From NCBI GenBank assembly GCA_910579085.1, contig CAJTRU010000081.1, positions 1-14,393 on the forward strand: a DNA stretch of 14,393 nt, read 5' to 3'. Both the position numbers and the translations under genes were made by a program. The notes under the pieces are model-generated. The model was not told the origin of the DNA. It ran no database searches and saw only the letters and a list, made by a program, of their open reading frames with translations. Origin of the DNA: an uncultured Lachnospiraceae bacterium (GTDB lineage: Bacteria > Bacillota > Clostridia > Lachnospirales > Lachnospiraceae). Within the stretch, counting starts at the first letter, position 1. The number at the start of each line of letters is the position of its first letter. Below, in pieces: positions 1 through 7,040 of this stretch.

Positions 1-175
1 TCGTAGAATAAAACATTCTATGAAATAAATTTTCATATTAAATTAATGTTTATGTTTTTTTAATATTGTTAAACATTAATTTATTTAAAAAAATTATCAT
101 ATATTAATTATCATTAATATATTTTATATCTATTTAATCAAAAAACAATAATAAAAATACAAATAAACTACAAAT
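1..175. other. AT-rich non-coding left edge
   Basis: This stretch is almost entirely A and T, with no open reading frame, ribosome binding site or RNA fold that I can support. It precedes a strong plus-strand terminator, so it is probably the 3' trailer of a plus-strand gene lying outside the window. Confidence 0.5.
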
Positions 176-226
176 ATAATAGTGGCTAAAAACTTTAAAA
201 ATATTTTTAGCCACTATTATCTTTTT
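176..226 (+). terminator. Intrinsic terminator, 17-bp perfect stem
   Basis: Positions 176-192 and 204-220 are perfect inverted complements around an 11-nt loop. A short T tract follows on the plus strand (222-226). It should stop plus-strand transcription entering from outside the left edge. The minus-strand exit has no comparable T run, so it is less convincing as the end of the pnuC-like gene. Confidence 0.8.
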
Positions 227-358
227 ACATTTACCAGGCATTACCTGCTATCTGCCACATCACTCTTAATCCTTCTTATACCATCTACACTTATTATGCT
301 GCTCCCCCAGCCCTCTGCCATTTATACATACGTTTCCAGTTTATAAAGATACAAGCAT

Positions 359-378
359 CAGGCAGTTTTTCCTGCCTG
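359..378. other. Small hairpin downstream of the pnuC-like gene
   Basis: A 7-bp GC-rich stem (CAGGCAG at 359-365, CTGCCTG at 372-378) with a 6-nt loop lies 40 bases beyond the stop codon of the minus-strand gene. No T tract follows in the minus direction, so it is at best a weak terminator or an mRNA-stabilising 3' hairpin. The rest of 221-418 shows no gene. Confidence 0.4.
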
Positions 379-418
379 TCAAAAAAACTATATAAAACTT
401 TCTATGGCTCTTACAAAA

Positions 419-1231
419 CTAAAATTCATAGTGTGTCCATAAGCTGATGACCTTCACTGTCTGTTCCTTCTCCAGTACTTCATAAACAAGCCTGTGTTTG
501 ATATTAATGCGCCGGGAATATGCCCCTTGAAGATTTCCCACCAGCTTTTCATATGGTGGTGGAATCTTACAGGGGTTTTCCCGTATCACCTCTGTTAAAA
601 ACAATACAAAGCATGTTACTACTGATAAATATGAAATATCAGACATTGCTGCAAGTGTCCATAAAATTATAAGTATTATATCATTTGCAGCATAAGCAAC
701 AGCAAAGAAAGCACTTCTCTTATATGTCAGATATACAGCAAGAAAACTTGTGGTTACAGAAATTGTGCTTGGAATAAGGTTCGCTGTATTAAAATATGCC
801 AGTATATAATAAAAGACATATGTGACAACTGCTGCCAGGATTGCCATAAATATGGATTCCCTGCTATTTATATTTGCAATTTCCACTTCTGATTTATTGC
901 CATTATGTGGGTTTTTAACCCATGAAACCAATGCAAAAACTGACATTGGCGCTGTCATCCCAAGATATGTAAACATCTCGCCATAATACGAAAATGTATA
1001 TGATATTATCCCATATAAAAGGCTGAACAGCACAATAAGAACCTGCCCTGCCGGGTTTCCTTTTGCATTAAATATTAATGAAGTCACACCAGTTAGCGAT
1101 GCTGTAAGCACCAGGTAGTTTTCCCTGTCAAATATTATAAATGATGTTATAATTAACAAAACAGAAATACCCCATAATATCCTTTCCCCCTTTGAAAAAT
1201 AACTGTACAATGATTTTAATTTCTTCTGCAT
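419..1231 (-). CDS. PnuC-type nicotinamide (riboside) transporter fused to a YoeB/Txe toxin C-terminus
   Basis: This is a 270-aa chimera. Residues 1 to about 214 form a multi-spanning membrane protein with the layout and wording of PnuC transporters, which import nicotinamide riboside or related NAD precursors by facilitated diffusion. Instead of the usual PnuC C-terminal end, the last membrane segment runs in frame into about 55 residues typical of Firmicute YoeB/Txe mRNA interferases. Visible toxin motifs are PPPYEKL, YSRRIN, HRLVYEV and a terminal WTHYEF. By alignment from memory with E. coli YoeB, the catalytic Glu, Arg, His and Tyr positions are kept, but the first roughly 28 toxin residues are missing. 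The start at 1231 is chosen because GGGAGGA (1238-1244) lies 6 nt upstream; a longer frame from 1297 would begin inside the leader hairpin. No antitoxin gene is adjacent. Transport or toxin activity is unproven. Confidence 0.85.
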   Translation of the reverse strand: MQKKLKSLYSYFSKGERILWGISVLLIITSFIIFDRENYLVLTASLTGVTSLIFNAKGNPAGQVLIVLFSLLYGIISYTFSYYGEMFTYLGMTAPMSVFALVSWVKNPHNGNKSEVEIANINSRESIFMAILAAVVTYVFYYILAYFNTANLIPSTISVTTSFLAVYLTYKRSAFFAVAYAANDIILIILWTLAAMSDISYLSVVTCFVLFLTEVIRENPCKIPPPYEKLVGNLQGAYSRRINIKHRLVYEVLEKEQTVKVISLWTHYEF

Positions 1232-1334
1232 AAAAAATCCTCCCAAAAATAAAATAAGCATCCATGTACATATCTTCAAAGACCTAACGATATGCACGGA
1301 TGCTTCCGCATTTTACTACCCGGTGGCAGTTAAT
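1232..1334 (-). promoter_or_regulatory. Structured leader with intrinsic terminator (attenuator or riboswitch candidate) of the pnuC-like gene
   Basis: The 5' UTR of about 100 nt contains a 17-bp hairpin: arms 1289-1305 and 1256-1274, a 2-nt bulge and a 14-nt loop. A T-rich tract follows directly (1245-1255 on the complement), then the ribosome binding site. That is the form of an intrinsic terminator placed between promoter and gene. A competing small hairpin, AUGC-GGAA-GCAU (1300-1311), would take up the start of the terminator arm. Several families of PnuC genes are known to be riboswitch-controlled (for example NAD+-II). I cannot match this leader to a named class. Confidence 0.65.
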
Positions 1335-1420
1335 AAAGGTATTATAATTCCACTATTAATAAATGTCAACCAGTATATTATCTGCTTTAAACGCTTTTAA
1401 TTAAAACTGGCACTGCCACC
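1322..1420. repeat. 9-bp inverted repeat flanking the promoter, one arm inside a palindrome
   Basis: GGTGGCAGT (1322-1330) recurs as its reverse complement ACTGCCACC (1412-1420), bracketing the pnuC promoter. The distal copy is part of an 11-bp palindrome, TGGCACTGCCA (1408-1418). The arrangement would suit paired operator sites or a very short invertible-segment boundary. Neither is proven. Confidence 0.4.
1341..1369 (-). promoter_or_regulatory. Consensus sigma-A promoter of the pnuC-like gene
   Basis: TTGACA (1364-1369) and TATAAT (1341-1346) are separated by exactly 17 bp on the minus strand. Both hexamers match the consensus perfectly, implying strong initiation near 1334 that is then limited by the leader terminator. 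Confidence 0.85.
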
Positions 1421-1494
1421 TTGGAATAAATATTTTTTCTTTTTTATCTGCTGGCATGATTTAAAGAGGTACATATATAAATCCTGCATGTATT

Positions 1495-4206
1495 TTATTC
1501 TGGTTTCCCTGCACATATTTTCCATGCAGCCAGGATTTCCTCACATTGTTCTGTATCAATATCTTCTACCGCATTTTTAAGCTTCTCAAAATATTCTTTA
1601 TGTTCTTCACAATATGAATATTTTTCCATATCGCATATAACTTCTTCCATATCATCTGTATCAAGGTTTTCAAGAGCAGTTTCCATTCTTGCAAAAAATT
1701 CTTTTAGCTTTTTTATATCCGCCTGCCGTCCAGCCTGTTCTTTATTTTTATTTGTAAAATATGGTTTTAATATATCTTTGTACTGGATATACCTCTCAAG
1801 CATTAAAGGTGTGGCTTTATGTATTAATTCTGCATCTTCACTGTTGCCAGCAGCTTCCATCTGTTCTGCCTCTTCTGCCAGCATATCCGCACCTACCTGC
1901 CTTGAAGCACTCTTTAAACCATGTACTTCTACAGTATATTCCTTCCACTGTTCATTCTGTTCATACTCTTTAATTAAACCATATTTCTTATCTATAACCC
2001 TGTAATATTCTTTTAAAACAGACCAGAAAAGCTCTTCCCTTCCAAGAAGTTTCATTGCAGACTGCACATCAAGCCCCGTTATCTGTATATCTGTATTATT
2101 TTCTACGCCAGCCTGGCTGCCAATGCTGCTTTCTTTCTTCTCCCTTATTATTTTTTCTTTAGGAAGCCACTTTTTTAGCTTAGAAATAATTATTCTTAAT
2201 TCAATAGGCTTTGTTACAAAGTCATCCATGCCTTCTCTTATAAACAATTCCCTTGTACCATCAACTGCATTTGCAGTAAGTGCTATAATAGGCACCTGGC
2301 CATTTTCACCAAGCATACGGCGTATAACCCTTGTAGTTTCTACGCCATCCATTTCAGGCATCATATGGTCCATAAAAATAATATCATACTTTTTATTAAT
2401 TACTTTATTAACTGCCTCTTTGCCACTAAGTGCTGTTTCAATATTCATGTCAAGAGGATTTAAAAGCCCCTGTACCACAGTAAGGTTTACAGAATTATCA
2501 TCTACTACAAGTATTTCCGCTTCAGGTGCAGTAAAGTCAAAATCATCCGCTTCTATCTGTGAAAAACCTGAATATACATCATCGCCATGAAAAATGCCTG
2601 CCATGCTCAAAGTATAAAGTGGTTTTTTAATTACACGTACATTTGGTATATTATATGAACGCGTAGAGCGGAAATTTATAAGTACAATACCAGATATATC
2701 TGGATGGTTTTTTAGAAAATCCTGTACATTATCTGTAAATAATGGCTGTTCCACAAACAGGTATGGAATATTTTCTTCTTCCAGTTTATATAATTCCTCT
2801 TCTGATGAAAGGCTGTAATATAAAGCCCCAAACCTTGGAAGGTCTTTTTTCATCTCTTTTTTAATAAAGGTATTTGTAACAAGGCACGCTGCTACTGTTT
2901 TTTCTTGTATCCTGTCAATAGACGGCTGGGTATTTGTAACTTTCTGTGGAATCCTGAATGTAAACTTGCTTCCTTTGCCATATACACTTTCTGCCTGTAT
3001 TTCACCACCCATAAGCGAAACAAGCTGTTTGCATATTGCAAGCCCGAGCCCTGTACCTTCAATATTACGGTTACGTTTACTGTCTACCTGCTGGAAAGAC
3101 TTAAACAGCTTTTTCATATCCTCTTTTTTTATGCCGCTTCCAGTATCAGAAATACTTACATACAGCATTATTTCATTATCTTTTACATACTTAAAATCCA
3201 TTTCAATATGGACATTCCCTTTACTGGTAAATTTTACTGCATTATTAGCAAGGTTTACTAAAACCTGCTTAATACGTATATTGTCACCATGCAGTTCATG
3301 TGGCAGCCCAGGGTTTATATCAAGTGTAAGCTCTACTTTCTTGTTGCCTATGCGTGTCATAATTATATTAACAACATCATTAATAACTGACATAGGCTCA
3401 TAGTCCACTTCATTAATATCCATTTTGCCAGACTCAATTTTAGAAAAATCCAGTATGTCATTAATAATAGTAAGAAGCGACTGGCCAGAGGATTTAATCT
3501 GTCTTATATAACCTCTTGCTGCTGGGGAAATATCTTCACGTAATGCCATTTCTGCCATTCCAATTACAGCATTCATAGGCGTACGTATTTCATGGCTCAT
3601 ATTAGCAAGGAAATCTGATTTCATATGTGAAGCTTTTTCAAGCTGGAGGTTATTAAGATAAATCTGGTTCTTATTGCCCGCAACCTCAGAAAGCACATTG
3701 GCAATATCATAAAGTGCGGCTGCTGCCCTGTCAATTCCAGCCTGGTCCATAACCTTTATGCTTTCTGCTGCGTCTATAAGCCCTTTTTCACATGCACCAG
3801 TCCGTCTTGCAGTTTCCAGTATCTGTTCTTTGCCAAGCGGTCTTATAAGCACCTGCCCGCCTATAAAACACCCTGCCATTCTTTTGCCTGCCATAATAGG
3901 AGCAGAAAAGGCCATAAGGCCTGCATGGCAGAAATACCTGCATGATTTTCCTGTATCTTGTACTAAGCGTGCTTTCTCTGTTTCATCCTTGTAGCACTGT
4001 CCACACATTATCTTTCCATTTTCCGTTTCTTGTATATATTTAGTACAGAAATCATGGAAACCCGAAGGCTTTGTTACAGCATTTCCATTTGCATCTGTAA
4101 CAAGTGCTGCAATTCCTGTCATCATAGAAAAAGCATCCTGCATTTTCTGCAATGTACTGGCACTTATTAAATCCGTTAAAGAAAGCTCCTCATCAATTAT
4201 TTCCAT
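1495..4206 (-). CDS. PocR-domain hybrid histidine kinase with receiver and HPt domains
   Basis: This is a 903-aa soluble multi-step phosphorelay kinase with no predicted membrane segment. Residues about 10-175 form a PocR-type ligand-binding domain with a conserved cysteine cluster (Cys54, 68, 71, 89, 93). A short coiled linker follows, then HisKA with phospho-acceptor His205 in MSHEIRTP. The HATPase domain has N box Asn321/322, DTGSG at 354-358 and GTGLGLA at 384-390. Residues about 438-545 look like a degenerate receiver lacking the acidic pair. A full receiver follows (Asp569/570, phospho-acceptor Asp613, Thr644, Lys666), then an HPt domain with His762. The start at 4206 is preferred because AGAGGGGG lies 7 nt upstream; the alternative GTG at 4212 is too close. 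It lies 15 nt after the response regulator gene and is probably the last gene of a three-gene operon. The ligand is unknown; PocR domains are associated with small hydrocarbon derivatives. Confidence 0.93.
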   Translation of the reverse strand: MEIIDEELSLTDLISASTLQKMQDAFSMMTGIAALVTDANGNAVTKPSGFHDFCTKYIQETENGKIMCGQCYKDETEKARLVQDTGKSCRYFCHAGLMAFSAPIMAGKRMAGCFIGGQVLIRPLGKEQILETARRTGACEKGLIDAAESIKVMDQAGIDRAAAALYDIANVLSEVAGNKNQIYLNNLQLEKASHMKSDFLANMSHEIRTPMNAVIGMAEMALREDISPAARGYIRQIKSSGQSLLTIINDILDFSKIESGKMDINEVDYEPMSVINDVVNIIMTRIGNKKVELTLDINPGLPHELHGDNIRIKQVLVNLANNAVKFTSKGNVHIEMDFKYVKDNEIMLYVSISDTGSGIKKEDMKKLFKSFQQVDSKRNRNIEGTGLGLAICKQLVSLMGGEIQAESVYGKGSKFTFRIPQKVTNTQPSIDRIQEKTVAACLVTNTFIKKEMKKDLPRFGALYYSLSSEEELYKLEEENIPYLFVEQPLFTDNVQDFLKNHPDISGIVLINFRSTRSYNIPNVRVIKKPLYTLSMAGIFHGDDVYSGFSQIEADDFDFTAPEAEILVVDDNSVNLTVVQGLLNPLDMNIETALSGKEAVNKVINKKYDIIFMDHMMPEMDGVETTRVIRRMLGENGQVPIIALTANAVDGTRELFIREGMDDFVTKPIELRIIISKLKKWLPKEKIIREKKESSIGSQAGVENNTDIQITGLDVQSAMKLLGREELFWSVLKEYYRVIDKKYGLIKEYEQNEQWKEYTVEVHGLKSASRQVGADMLAEEAEQMEAAGNSEDAELIHKATPLMLERYIQYKDILKPYFTNKNKEQAGRQADIKKLKEFFARMETALENLDTDDMEEVICDMEKYSYCEEHKEYFEKLKNAVEDIDTEQCEEILAAWKICAGKPE

Positions 4207-4221
4207 AAGCACGCCCCCTCT

Positions 4222-5073
4222 TTAACTTAAAACATTTTTAATTGTTGAAGAAAGCTTCATCATGTCAATAGGCTTTAAAAGATATCCCTGTGGTTTCATA
4301 GAAAGCACATCCTGGATTTTCTCCTTATCAGTAACACCTGTAAGAAATACAACTGGCAAATTCTTTGTTCTGGCATCTGCACGTATTTTACTTAAAACTT
4401 CAGGCCCTTTTTCACCTGGCATCTCATAATCCAGAAGCACAAGGTCAGTTTTTTTGGTTTCCAGGAACTTCAGTGCAACCTTGCCACTCTTGGCCGTTGC
4501 CACATCGTAATTTCCTGACAAATAACTTTTAATAAGTTTTAATACGCTGCTGTCATCATCTACTACAAGAATATGTTTTCTTCTTCCTGCCTCTTCATCT
4601 TCAATTTTTGATATCATTTTCTCTGCTTCTTTTACTGCATCTGCCGCATCAGCCTTTATCTGTGCTGCCATATCCGCTGTTTCTTTCCTTGAACCAAGCC
4701 TTCTGCTGTCTTCAAGTGCCCTAACAATTTTCTCCTCAATAATACGGTATATCAGCGCTTTATCAATTATATTTACCTTTACACTTGTAATAGTCTTTTC
4801 AAACTGTGAACATTCCCTGTTGTCACCTATAACAAAAACTGGGATTTTCTTTCTGGACAGTTCATTCATAACGTTTGTCAGTTTCTTTATTGCATCAAAG
4901 TTTTCACCATTAAGGCAGAGCACAAATGCATCTGGCTGTATGTATTTAATATGGTTCATAATATCCCCGAAACGGTCTGAACTGTTTACACATTCAAGCC
5001 TCTGCCCCATATTGTCAAAAAACTGGTTGATAAGGTTCTTGTTATTTCCTAAAATCAATACTTTATATTTCAT
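4222..5073 (-). CDS. Response regulator without output domain (degenerate plus active receiver)
   Basis: This is a 283-aa cytoplasmic protein. Residues 1 to about 115 have a receiver-like fold pattern but no acidic pocket. A helical, Ala/Glu/Lys-rich linker follows (about 120-163), then a canonical receiver at 167-283: acidic residues Asp172-174, phospho-acceptor Asp215 in LLDYEMPG, Thr245 and Lys267. No DNA-binding or enzymatic output domain follows, so it likely works as a phosphate relay or through protein contacts, with the kinase encoded immediately downstream as its probable partner. The start at 5073 is chosen because AAAGGAGGG lies 6 nt upstream; the ATG at 5079 abuts the ribosome binding site. 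The degenerate first domain parallels the degenerate receiver inside the kinase. Confidence 0.9.
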   Translation of the reverse strand: MKYKVLILGNNKNLINQFFDNMGQRLECVNSSDRFGDIMNHIKYIQPDAFVLCLNGENFDAIKKLTNVMNELSRKKIPVFVIGDNRECSQFEKTITSVKVNIIDKALIYRIIEEKIVRALEDSRRLGSRKETADMAAQIKADAADAVKEAEKMISKIEDEEAGRRKHILVVDDDSSVLKLIKSYLSGNYDVATAKSGKVALKFLETKKTDLVLLDYEMPGEKGPEVLSKIRADARTKNLPVVFLTGVTDKEKIQDVLSMKPQGYLLKPIDMMKLSSTIKNVLS

Positions 5074-5142
5074 AACCATCCCTCCTTTCTATTTTGCATA
5101 AGAGCCACAATATTTCATGGCAACTTATATAATATTCTGCTT

Positions 5143-6210
5143 TTATTCCATTTTGCTGGTCTTTTCTTCCCACTGTTTATATTCTTCACTGTCTAATTCC
5201 CTTTCTACCACTACATAAGGTTCAAGGGCACTATGCGGCACAGCAAGGAAATTTGCATCAAAACTTCTTGCCGGGCCTTTGTCAAGAAGTACAATTACAG
5301 CATACCCATCTACTACAGGTATATAATCTGGCTGCATCTCTCCCCATACCAGGTTCATTATTTCATCCTGTCCACATACTGTATTTGGCATTACACTATA
5401 ATTACATTCTGTAAAATGCGTAACATATGACTTGCCCCAGCAGTCTTCTGGATAATCACCATATGCAAGGCTGATAAGTGACTCATCTGCATTAAAAGAA
5501 TCCATGCCATATTTTTCACCAAAATTTCCTGCTATCTGTTCTTCTAAAAGGAAAATCAGATGGAAACAGTTATTTATATCATTTGCTTCTGCAATAAACC
5601 CCTGTTTCTTTGCTGGATAAAGGACAAGTAATTTTAAATCACTGCAAGTCCTCTGCATACAGTCAACATAATATATTGATTTAAGATATGGGCTTTCTGG
5701 TGTTTCTTCTGTAAGATAGGTTATTTCCTCCCCTATATTTTTATCTGCAAGCATTTTCCTTAAACCTGTATCTCTTGTTAAAAAGGCCATTGCTGCAACG
5801 CACAGAATATTAAATCCAAAATATGCCTTTGCCCAGTCCTTATTCTTATTATATATTTCCTGGAAATCTGGCAGTTCTTCACATCCATCCTCTGTTTCAA
5901 TGCTTTTAAACATGTTATAAAGATTGTTGCAGGATTTTACCAGCAATTCTATAATCCCCTCCCCTGCTGATGTATCTTCCTCTTTCTCACATCCAAAACC
6001 TATAAAGTTAGACAGGACACTTGCCTTATATAAATCCATCTTATCCAGGTTATCTGACAATTCCATTGTAAACTTTATTAAATTGCCACTATTAATTGCT
6101 TCCCCCACAGCATTGCCAAAAGCTGGAAAATCATGCAAAATTCTTTCATTACCTAAATCCCCAAATTCTGTTTCTGTACATAAAAAGTCCATAAGTTCTT
6201 TGTTATCCAT
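5143..6210 (-). CDS. Unrecognised 355-aa protein, first gene of the kinase operon
   Basis: I do not recognise a family. The protein is acidic, without a signal peptide or clear membrane segments. It is mostly alpha-helical in its first 230 residues and more beta-like at the end (a stretch around VDGYAVIVLLDKGP, then a Glu/Lys-rich tail). The start at 6210 is supported by GAGGAGGAG (6218-6226) 7 nt upstream; a frame six codons longer would begin within the ribosome binding site. A good promoter lies just upstream, and the response regulator begins 69 nt after its stop with only weak promoter-like sequence between, so it probably shares a transcript with the two signalling genes. It could be a sensor partner or a target of the phosphorelay; that is inference from position only. 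Confidence 0.8.
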   Translation of the reverse strand: MDNKELMDFLCTETEFGDLGNERILHDFPAFGNAVGEAINSGNLIKFTMELSDNLDKMDLYKASVLSNFIGFGCEKEEDTSAGEGIIELLVKSCNNLYNMFKSIETEDGCEELPDFQEIYNKNKDWAKAYFGFNILCVAAMAFLTRDTGLRKMLADKNIGEEITYLTEETPESPYLKSIYYVDCMQRTCSDLKLLVLYPAKKQGFIAEANDINNCFHLIFLLEEQIAGNFGEKYGMDSFNADESLISLAYGDYPEDCWGKSYVTHFTECNYSVMPNTVCGQDEIMNLVWGEMQPDYIPVVDGYAVIVLLDKGPARSFDANFLAVPHSALEPYVVVERELDSEEYKQWEEKTSKME

Positions 6211-6269
6211 AAAATATCTCCTCCTCAAAAATGTTTGTCCTATACAAATTTTTCTAATTTGTTATATAT

Positions 6270-6298
6270 ATTATATACCTATGTAACCAGATACACAA
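6270..6298 (-). promoter_or_regulatory. Sigma-A promoter of the three-gene signalling operon
   Basis: TTGTGT (6293-6298) and a perfect TATAAT (6270-6275) are 17 bp apart on the minus strand. The expected start is near 6263, about 50 nt before the first gene. Confidence 0.6.
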
Positions 6299-6394
6299 TT
6301 CCAAAAAGCCATAAAACATATAATTATTAGTAATTATCTAAAATAATGTTATTTATAGAAATTCCATATAAAATAAATATTTATATTATTCAGA

Positions 6395-6973
6395 TTACTC
6401 AGGTTTAAGGCTGAATAATTTTGCACCAGCTCCATTGCCTGCTGCCATAACAATTATATAAACAAATGTCTTTAAGTTATAACTGCCAGCCAGATGGAAA
6501 TAGAACATATTGGCTATAGAGTGTTCAAAACCAGATAATATAAAAATCATAACAGGTGCTATTACAAACACAATATTTTTTGATTTATTATAATTGTCAA
6601 TGGCAAGGTACATCATCACACCACAAAACACTGATAACAGAAAAACATTAAAAATATTATTATCCAGTTTTTTCGCTGCCAGCGCTTTACTGTCAATATC
6701 CAGGCAGGCCATTTCTGCCAGGAATGCAGCTATAAACGTTCCTGCAAAGTTTCCTGCCAGCACAGCCAGCATATCCAGAAGTTCCCTAATCTTTTTAACA
6801 AAACCAATCTTGCCAGTATATAAATAAAAACCCTGTGTAACTATAGTCAACAGGCCAAAAGAAAACAGCAGTGAGCCTGTTACTTTATTATCCACTGACA
6901 GATATACAATTCCTCCTATGCCTATCATAAACCCAGCATAAACAGCCTTAATAAACATATGTACCTTATCCAT
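6395..6973 (-). CDS. Short formate/nitrite transporter (FNT) family channel
   Basis: This is a 192-aa membrane protein with about six hydrophobic segments. The FNT hallmark SGFEHSIANM is present at residues 147-156, with the central pore histidine at 151. A Lys-Lys pair (101-102) precedes the central helices, and an AAGNGAGA motif occupies about 177-184, where family members carry a GN-x-x-G motif. FNT channels move small monovalent anions such as formate, nitrite or hydrosulfide across the inner membrane as pentamers. Known members are usually about 250-285 aa, so this one is compact, with short loops and almost no C-terminal tail. The substrate cannot be told from sequence. The start is fixed by AGGAGG (6980-6985) 6 nt upstream. 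It appears to be a single-gene unit with its own promoter. Confidence 0.8.
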   Translation of the reverse strand: MDKVHMFIKAVYAGFMIGIGGIVYLSVDNKVTGSLLFSFGLLTIVTQGFYLYTGKIGFVKKIRELLDMLAVLAGNFAGTFIAAFLAEMACLDIDSKALAAKKLDNNIFNVFLLSVFCGVMMYLAIDNYNKSKNIVFVIAPVMIFILSGFEHSIANMFYFHLAGSYNLKTFVYIIVMAAGNGAGAKLFSLKPE

Positions 6974-7006
6974 GCATAACCTCCTGAAATACTTAATATT
7001 AGTTTA

Positions 7007-7035
7007 ATTATACTGTATTTTGCCATTAATGGAAA
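7007..7035 (-). promoter_or_regulatory. Promoter of the FNT gene with an internal palindrome
   Basis: TTTCCA (7030-7035) and a perfect TATAAT (7007-7012) are 17 bp apart on the minus strand. A 10-bp perfect palindrome, CCATTAATGG (7023-7032), overlaps the -35 and spacer and is placed where a repressor could act. Confidence 0.55.
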
Positions 7036-7040
7036 GCACA

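Noticed and set aside
1232..1297. 22-codon N-terminal extension of the PnuC-YoeB protein
   Set aside because: Its start codon lies within the terminator hairpin, and the strong ribosome binding site sits just before the ATG at 1231.
2123..3403. Plus-strand open frames of 118-155 codons inside the histidine kinase gene
   Set aside because: They lie opposite a well-supported multi-domain gene, have no ribosome binding sites, and their composition is the antisense of conserved kinase motifs.
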